A DNA stretch of 64,000 nt from contig NC_132983.1 of NCBI RefSeq assembly GCF_047496725.1, positions 279,501-343,500 of the forward strand, given 5' to 3'. Below are positions 58,172 to 64,000 of the stretch, piece after piece. Numbering within the stretch: the first letter of the stretch is position 1; each line of letters opens with the position of its first letter. A program made the position numbers and the translations under genes. Source of the stretch: Anoplolepis gracilipes. Taxonomy: Eukaryota > Arthropoda > Insecta > Hymenoptera > Formicidae. The notes beneath the pieces were generated by a model. The model did not search any database, was not told the DNA's origin, and saw nothing but the letters and a program-made list of their open reading frames with translations.

Positions 58172-58682
58172 CTAATACATCAGAGGAGGTCTAATCTTAT
58201 CTTAACCTGATTTATTTCCTAGATAAATTATCTGCGAATACAAATTATTTCCTTCGAGTCTTTCTCCTCGTCGAAAATTTCCCTTATGTTTATTCACCCA
58301 GGACTCTGACAATCGCGACCCTTTTATACGATTTCAGAACAGCACCGTTTATAGTCGCTGAAGGCCCGGGTGATGTATATGCCTCACGGGAAAGTAACGC
58401 GGCCTAAAAAACGCGCCTCAGCTCATTTCTTTTATTGTTTCCGCTTCGACGAAAGATTCTACCTGCGTGATAATGGCCTTTCGCGCCACTATTACGAAAT
58501 AAGTAAATCTCAACCGCGTGAGAGAGAGAGAGAGAGAGTAAAATAAAATCAAGAAACGTGCATATTACACACATACGTTTAACAAAAAAGTAAATATTTG
58601 ATATATATCGCGTACCCTCAACCAACGATATATATGTGCAGAGTGCTTTATATTATATAGCAAAACAATGTAATTTTTGTTT
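57754..58682. other. Convergent spacer between the transporter and the zinc-finger gene
   Basis: AT-rich, with (GA)n microsatellites at about 58122-58168 and 58519-58538 and a moderately GC-rich patch at about 58250-58500. No gene can be supported. Confidence 0.6.
58122..58168. repeat. (GA)n microsatellite
   Basis: About 22 units in the convergent spacer. Confidence 0.9.
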
Positions 58683-58695
58683 TTTATTATTTATT
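58683..58695 (-). terminator. Candidate polyadenylation signals of the zinc-finger gene
   Basis: Two AATAAA hexamers on the minus strand (58683-58688 and 58690-58695) about 170 bases after the stop codon. Confidence 0.45.
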
Positions 58696-58859
58696 TTATA
58701 ATTTCTACCGTATATTTACTTACAAATACTTAGAGTACAATCTAATTTGACACACATATAATTACGTATTTGAAATATAAATATGATGTTTTTCTTTTTA
58801 ACGAGACTTTAGGTATAGATATTCAAAGTTTGTTACATATATGTAATTTCTGATCCGAT

Positions 58860-59033
58860 TCAATGATAATTGCTGATATGTTGTTCCATCGTCTCGTTTT
58901 CGCGCAGAATCCAGTAACATATCTTGCAGTATGTTTGACAGTGAAATTTCACGTGGGTCGATAGAGAAAATAAAGTGGCGATTGGTTCATGACAAAAATT
59001 ACATTTATATCCTAAAGTACGTCGATCAGTAAT
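58860..59033 (-). CDS. Zinc-finger gene exon 3 (both C2H2 fingers)
   Basis: Acceptor ATTTTTTTTTTAG; 57 residues beginning ITDRRTLGYK and containing both fingers, ending in TGA at 58860-58862. This is the best-supported part of the gene. Confidence 0.8.
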   Translation of the reverse strand: MTDRRTLGYKCNFCHEPIATLFSLSTHVKFHCQTYCKICYWILRENETMEQHISNYH

Positions 59034-60030
59034 CTAAAAAAAAAATAATATATTTTGATTTCATATTAAAATGGAGAATAATCTTTCATCTTTGAATTCC
59101 AGTTAAAAAAAATTAACCCTCAGTTGTAATTTTTTAAATATATGTTTATATATGTGCAGTTTCAAACAGATTCTTTACATAACGCAAAATTTTATTTTAA
59201 CGTAGTTTTAATAAAAAAACATCTATTATATTTCTACCTTGTTTCTTATAAAAGTTATATTTAAAGATGGATAAAAAGAATGGAAATTAAGAATAAGAAT
59301 AAAATTAAAATAAAATATGAGAATATGTAATAGCGAGATTAAAAGTGCAATATAAGAAGCACATATTAGAAATAAAATATAGTATCTAATTATTTAAAAA
59401 AAATATATACAACGTTTAAATGATAATTTTTTTTTATGTAAAGGAGAAATATGCGTGTGTATGTGTTATAATGGTTTTATTCAATTTTTTACTTAACTAG
59501 ATAGTGTCAAAATACAGATAAAAATGTATATATAAGTTTTAAACTTTTTTCATAAATAATGAAAAAAATTTACTTACAACAGTCGCATCGCCGCTACCAC
59601 CACGATCCAATTTTTCGGAAATTACCGTGTATTGTGGCATTTTTGAACTAGTTGCCTGTTTTCGTCGTAGTTGTATCGGTAATATGATAGGTTGTTTTCG
59701 TATCTCGAATTGTACATAACACAAAATTTTATTTTCACGCATCAAGATGTGCATTTTAGAATTAATTTACGTATGCAAATTTGTTTAAAATTTTAATATA
59801 TTTGAATTTTCTAAAAACGATTCTCACATTCCGAGAAATAAATCGCCAAAGTCAGACTCTCGCATTAATCGACATAAGTATACCTTTCTCGTGGTCTGTG
59901 CAGGCGTACGAATATCATAAATGAAGTCCTTTTTTGTCATTTTCTCACTTACATTACGGTTACATCGCAGATTGTATTTGGAAGCATCCACCAACTTAGC
60001 GGTTGATATAATTTCTTGGCAGGCGTTCAT
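58860..60030 (-). CDS. Uncharacterised small protein with two C2H2 zinc fingers (whole gene, 3 exons)
   Basis: Exons 60030-59884, 59703-59578 and 59033-58860 join in phase 0 throughout to give 148 residues. The last exon has two perfect C2H2 patterns: CNFC-X12-HVKFH and CKIC-X12-HISNYH, the second ending the protein. The first two exons are basic and show no other domain. The ATG at 60030 is the first after an in-frame stop. Such fingers usually bind nucleic acid or protein in the nucleus, but two alone say little about the target. Exon 2 has a weak acceptor (TACAATTCGAG); it was chosen because other AGs lead to stops. I do not recognise an ortholog. It could also be part of a longer gene with untranslated or alternative exons. 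Confidence 0.65.
59578..59703 (-). CDS. Zinc-finger gene exon 2
   Basis: 42 residues, IRKQPIILPIQLRRKQ to GSGDATV, ending at a strong donor GTT/GTAAGT. The acceptor is atypical in having few pyrimidines, so the 5' limit is the least certain point of the gene. Confidence 0.5.
59884..60030 (-). CDS. Zinc-finger gene exon 1
   Basis: Encodes MNACQEIISTAKLVDASKYN through AQTTRK (49 residues), donor AGAAAG/GTATAC. An in-frame stop lies seven codons upstream of the ATG. Confidence 0.6.
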
Positions 60031-60909
60031 ATTTGCATTTTGCCGCTAGTCATTTTTCTCATATCTTTACGATCATCACAATTCTTACACAAAAGAAAAA
60101 AAAAAAAAAAAAAAAACAAAAGCTTTCCATATAGGAAATGAAAAAAAAGAGATGCATTTGGATGTATTCAAAAGCAGTATTTTTTTTTCTCTGCAGTAGG
60201 TCTGCAGTTATAATTGTTTACTACAAAATCTAATTTTTTTTCAAATGTTTTCGCACTTTATATTTCTTCTCATTGATGACATTTTAAAAAAACTTGCGAC
60301 AATTGATTTTGATGTACGAGCGATTATTATAAATATATAGTTAGAGACTAGTTTATTACGAAATTTATTTATTTATTATAGTAATGTAATTACAGATTTT
60401 TCTTACACCACTAATTTCTCATCGCATGTGAGAATCACATCGATATAAGATTTAGCAAAAAACGCATTTTTTAATTTAATATTACTTATTACTTGTTAAT
60501 TCATTTTACAAATCATCGATTTCTTATTAAGTTACTAAATGTTGTGTGTAAACAAAGGATAAGTAAAGAGTAGAGTCTAGATTTGTCTTAATATATCTTG
60601 TAACAACCTCCATTATGTTGAACGACAATATGAAAAATTTGTCCTTCAACTATTATTGTTATCGCGGCATTTGAAAATATCGCGATTTTATGTACATACA
60701 TATAAGTCTACGAGTTACCCTAGCCATCAATATTCAGCCGCCGTCATATATGTATATATATATATATACACATAAGATACGCACACATACATATTATATA
60801 TGTATACACGTATATATATGTATGCATGTGTATATATGTATTTATGTAATATATGATATATATATATAATTTATGTATAATATATGTATGTGTATATATA
60901 TTTATATAC

Positions 60910-60916
<7 letters not shown>

Positions 60917-60952
<36 letters not shown>
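60917..60952. repeat. (AT)n microsatellite
   Basis: About 18 units within a TA/TG-rich 200-bp stretch. Confidence 0.9.
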
Positions 60953-60956
<4 letters not shown>

Positions 60957-61535
60957 AGTTCTTAATAATAAAAATAAAATGTTAAAAATAAATAGGACCA
61001 CTTTGTCTAAAAAAAAAAAGAGAAGTACGCTACGGCGCAATATTAATTTCGTATGACTAGAGAATCGTGGCATTGAGAGGTCATTAAAATTATCAGACAT
61101 GTATAAATTATTACACATTTATCTCATATTTGAATATAAAAATGTTGTTATTCCTTTTAGCTTTCTGTATTAAAAGATTATACTAATCTTTACGTTCAAT
61201 TCATTTAAATTTGAAATATTGTATTTGTTACAGTTACATGATAAAATTTTCATATATACCAATACTTTTAATATTAGAACAAACGTCATTGAATTAAAAA
61301 GTTAAACTACAAGAAGCCAGTATAGTTGAAAAATCTTTTTTCTTTCTCTTGTTTTTAAAAAATAGTTTTAATTTTAAAGGCTTTTTTCCTTTTCTCTCTC
61401 CTCCTTCCCCTCTCACCCATTTCCTTACTATACTCATGTAACAGTGTCAGAAATGAGAAATTATATAATTTTTTTATCTGAAAGAACTATGCACCTATTT
61501 TAATAAAATAATTCTGACAAATCTCTATCGTTTAA

Positions 61536-61658
61536 GGGTGCTTTCCATTTAGTGACACAAGTCGACACAAGCGTTATTTTATATTTGTTGTCACTGGATA
61601 TTGAAAAAAAGATAAGTTGATGCTTGTGTCGACTTGTGTTACTAAATGGAAAACAGCC
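61536..61658. mobile_element. MITE-like element with ~40-bp inverted ends
   Basis: The left end (about 61536-61575, containing TTTCCATTTAGTGACACAAG and TCGACACAAGC) is the inverted match of the right end (about 61619-61658), with only a few differences. The total is 123 bp and non-coding. A TA may flank each side; no longer target duplication is clear. Confidence 0.75.
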
Positions 61659-62038
61659 TATATAGATTATCCTTTATTAGTCCAATCTTTTAAATCAATA
61701 TTTTTTTTATATGCAGAATCTGCAATTATATCAAAATATAAGATTAAAGAATAGAAATTAAGATTATAAATGTTTTGCTTATAAAATATAAGCTGTCAGA
61801 TAGGTCCTTGATATATTTAGAGTAGGCGTTATTAAATCGTTGATCATATGCAGAGAAGAAAAAGAAAGAAGCCTATGTCCTCTTCTCTGCGCTATGTAAT
61901 ATTAACAATATTTAGAAGACGTAATTTTCTACCTAACACCTCGAGAGATGATATCACTCTTGAATGTGTTGTGACTACCTTTTATTATAAAATAAATCGT
62001 AAATTTTTTTTTGTCATAATAAAACAAGTAAAAATCAC

Positions 62039-62044
62039 TTTATT
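62039..62044 (-). terminator. Candidate polyadenylation signal of Atg9
   Basis: AATAAA on the minus strand 65 bases after the stop codon, implying a very short 3' UTR. Confidence 0.5.
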
Positions 62045-62108
62045 TCGCTAAAATAATGATTATTGCGCGAGAATCGGACGCTATTTAAATGAATTTTCAA
62101 GCATTGCG

Positions 62109-62261
62109 TTAAGATTCTCTGTTTTTCCTTAAAGAAGAATCTTGATGCAACAGAAGCGGTACTCTTTCTTGTCTAATTTCGGGAAGGGTTGCTAGTTCTT
62201 GAACCGGACTTCGCTGCCATATACTTCTCGTTGCCATTTCCTGATAGCCTCTTCTCCTTAT
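62109..62261 (-). CDS. Atg9: Atg9 last exon
   Basis: Acceptor TGAATTCTAG; 50 residues, IRRRGYQEMATRSIWQ to DSSLRKNRES, then TAA (62109-62111). The phase fits the preceding donor and the arginine-rich start continues the HHRQ motif naturally. Not an obvious exon from open-frame length alone. Confidence 0.75.
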   Translation of the reverse strand: MRRRGYQEMATRSIWQRSPVQELATLPEIRQERVPLLLHQDSSLRKNRES

Positions 62262-64000
62262 CTAGAATTCAGACATTTTTATATTCAACATATTTGAGTC
62301 TTTTTTTTATCGAAATTACTTGCAATTCTTTATCACTTTTTATTGCATTTAGGCAGCTTGATACATTATGAATATATGTAGACTGAGATATTTACTTGTC
62401 TGTGATGAAGCTCATGCAGGTACAATGTAGATAAAGACATATCGGCAGCAGTTAATTCCGTAGGTACAGTCGGATCTGTATGGGTCTCGATAACACAACT
62501 GTGACCTGATCCAAATACAGAAGCACCTAGTGATTGATTTGATATTCCCTGTTGCAAATCGTATAGGAATCCTCTCTCATTGTGCAACGGACCCTCATTC
62601 TTGGATACACCTCGAAGTATGGTAGACTTTGTGCTAAATGATTTATTGACGCCGACTGACGTGGCCGATGTGCTTGGTTGATTTGTAAAAATGTTGCTCA
62701 TACTGGGTACACTTATTTGATTGATTGTACTTCGAATAATATTCGACACATGTTCTTTATACTGTAACAATATATGAAAGCATATTACATATACAAAGCA
62801 CAAAAATAAAATTATCTAATAAGAAAAGAAAAAGACGAATACTTACATCAAGACCCGACAAGCTATTTAAACTGGCTATCAGCGGATTGTTATAAGGATC
62901 TGGATCCGTAATAGCTTCCTTTCTAGCCCTTTCTCTCAAAGCGGTGACAAAATTCTCCGCATGCGACGGCGGTTTCCATTCAGGATTTGTCAAGGTGAAA
63001 TGTATAAGGGATAGTTCGGTTTTGCCGTCTTCCGCCTGGATATAATGATTCGACATCGATATATAGTACTTATCGGGATCGACACCATACTGATTATCGT
63101 ATCCGACGTTACGCTCTTGCTGCAACGGAGAAACTGTAGGACTGTGCGTTACGGTCTGCCACATAGGATTACCGTGTTTGCGCACATCCATTTGGGCAAA
63201 GCTACACACGTCGCCGACTCCAGCAACCTCGATGGTAAAGTTACGGAAAAAGTCTACAATCTCCAAGGCTCGATGTCGCATACGGAAGCACAAGATGTAC
63301 GTTGTTACAAATGGAGAAATCAATTCTTCAAAGATATGTACCGCGCGGTACTGGAAAAGCTGCGCCACTTGTGCTCTAGTGGTCAGCGTATGAGCGGTAC
63401 CTCGCCAACTGTCTGGTCTGTAATGCGTATGAGCCAGCACAGCAGTCAGAAGAGTCTCGGGACACCAGACCATATTTTCGTCAGGTATTACTGCCTTTGC
63501 AGCTGCCGCTACGGCGCCTAGCAGAGTCATGTAGGCGACTACGCGCTCCATCGAGAATGTCGGCTCGTAGATCAATGTTATCACCAACAACACCGCTAAT
63601 ATGCTACCAGTGACGAATGCGATGTGCTTGGCGAGTACTGTCATTATCGGAGACGTGAAGCTGCTCATGTATTTGGAAGCAGGACGGTACGCGCGACTGA
63701 GACGGGCGTTCAGTTCGTGATCGAGTTCGTTGAAATGACGCAGATATAGCCGACCATACAGGGACCACGTGCGCATTGCCAAAATACTTGGTTCTCGTTT
63801 AATGGTCTGTCAATAATATTTTTGTAGTTTATTATACACTAGAGAATGTTAGTGTAATTATTACGTTAAAATTTTCATCGAGTATAGATATTCGTAACTA
63901 GAAAAATAATTACTCACCTCTGCGTAATTTAAAAACGTGTAGAGAACCTGCCACAGGAGAATGAGGAAACACAAGACAAAATTTGCGATACCGACCCACA
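62109..64000 (-). CDS. Atg9: Autophagy protein 9, C-terminal part (partial gene, 4 exons in window)
   Basis: Atg9 is the multi-spanning lipid scramblase of Golgi/endosome-derived vesicles that seeds and feeds the growing autophagosome membrane. Exons in the window: 64000-63918 (runs off the edge), 63806-62847, 62761-62396 and 62261-62109, all in phase 0, giving about 519 residues of the C-terminal part; animal Atg9 proteins are about 800 residues. Diagnostic stretches are WSLYGRLYLRHFNELDHEL, ASKYMSSF, ELISPFVTTYILCF and IVDFFRNFTIEVAGVGDVCS followed by FAQMDVRKHG. Membrane helices are visible around FVLCFLILLWQVL, FVTGSILAVLLVITLIY and VAYMTLLGAVAAAAKAV. The tail is Ser/Thr-rich, with DMSLSTLYLHELHHRQ near the end. 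The N-terminal half lies beyond 64000. Confidence 0.95.
62396..62761 (-). CDS. Atg9: Atg9 penultimate exon (Ser/Thr-rich tail)
   Basis: Acceptor ATTGTTACAG, donor AGACAA/GTAAAT. 122 residues from YKEHVSNIIRSTINQ to LYLHELHHRQ. Reading past the donor gives only nine extra residues before a stop, so retention would truncate the tail only slightly. Confidence 0.88.
62847..63806 (-). CDS. Atg9: Atg9 large core exon
   Basis: 960 bases, acceptor TTATTGACAG, donor CTTGAT/GTAAGT. Encodes 320 residues from TIKREPSILAMRTW to SLNSLSGLD, including the most conserved part of the APG9 domain. Antisense open frames here are shadows. Confidence 0.95.
63918..64000 (-). CDS. Atg9: Atg9 exon (5'-most in window, partial)
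   Basis: Reads WVGIANFVLCFLILLWQVLY then TFLNYAE to donor GCAGAG/GTGAGT; a membrane helix followed by the conserved LNYAE. Its 5' end is outside the window. Confidence 0.92.

Larger units (their letters stand above)
60031..62038. other. Spacer between the zinc-finger gene and Atg9
   Basis: AT-rich, with an A-run (about 60093-60115), TA-rich microsatellites (60750-60955), a pyrimidine-rich patch (61320-61430) and a small inverted-repeat element (61536-61658). The promoter of the zinc-finger gene should lie near 60050-60300. No gene is seen. Confidence 0.6.

Noticed and set aside
60744..61118. Tyr/Ile-rich frame of 124 codons
   Set aside because: Translation of TA/TG microsatellites.
63045..63521. 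Plus-strand frame of 158 codons
   Set aside because: Antisense to the highly conserved Atg9 core exon; no protein resemblance.

Overview
This is a window of an animal nuclear genome, most likely an insect. It is AT-rich and full of microsatellites, and its genes are split by GT-AG introns. Hymenoptera (ant, bee or wasp) is my best guess from base composition, gene content and repeat style, but nothing in the window proves the order. There is no sign of bacterial, viral or organellar sequence.

Four protein genes can be supported. (1) TrissinR, the rhodopsin-family receptor for the neuropeptide trissin, lies on the minus strand from 45109 to 1417. Its four coding exons splice into a 454-residue seven-helix receptor across about 44 kb, with introns of 26.6 kb and 15.0 kb. 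(2) An SLC26A11-like sulfate/anion transporter lies on the plus strand from 50839 to 57622. Its ten coding exons give about 555 residues, with a transporter core followed by a STAS domain. (3) A small uncharacterised gene with two C2H2 zinc fingers lies on the minus strand from 60030 to 58860 (three exons, 148 residues). (4) The 3' half of Atg9, the autophagy lipid scramblase, lies on the minus strand from the window edge at 64000 to 62109. TrissinR and the transporter are divergent and share a 5.7-kb 5' spacer with GC-rich islands. The transporter converges on the zinc-finger gene, and the zinc-finger gene and Atg9 point the same way. I see no functional link between the four genes.

The rest is intron and intergenic DNA, and the unusual signals are there. 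The large TrissinR intron holds a nested inverted-repeat structure of about 4.8 kb (about 22.07-26.89 kb). Its two outer arms stay collinear over more than 1 kb although they are old and diverged. They contain an exon-like module with splice-like sites at matching places, a GC-rich core with its own palindrome, and a TTAA-flanked piggyBac-like MITE in the left half. Next to it, two inverted-repeat arms of about 400 bp (28.28-28.68 and 30.53-30.94 kb) flank TrissinR exon 2, the geometry that favours exon circularisation or skipping. A 59-nt hairpin at 12617-12675 with a near-perfect 23-bp stem looks like a microRNA precursor or a tiny palindromic element. Other short inverted-repeat elements lie at 29.53, 33.62, 54.88-55.41 (nested, in a transporter intron) and 61.54 kb.

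Exon boundaries were found by eye from splice consensus, reading frame and family resemblance. In each gene the intron phases agree across all exons, which is the strongest internal check available. Repeat arm limits are approximate.
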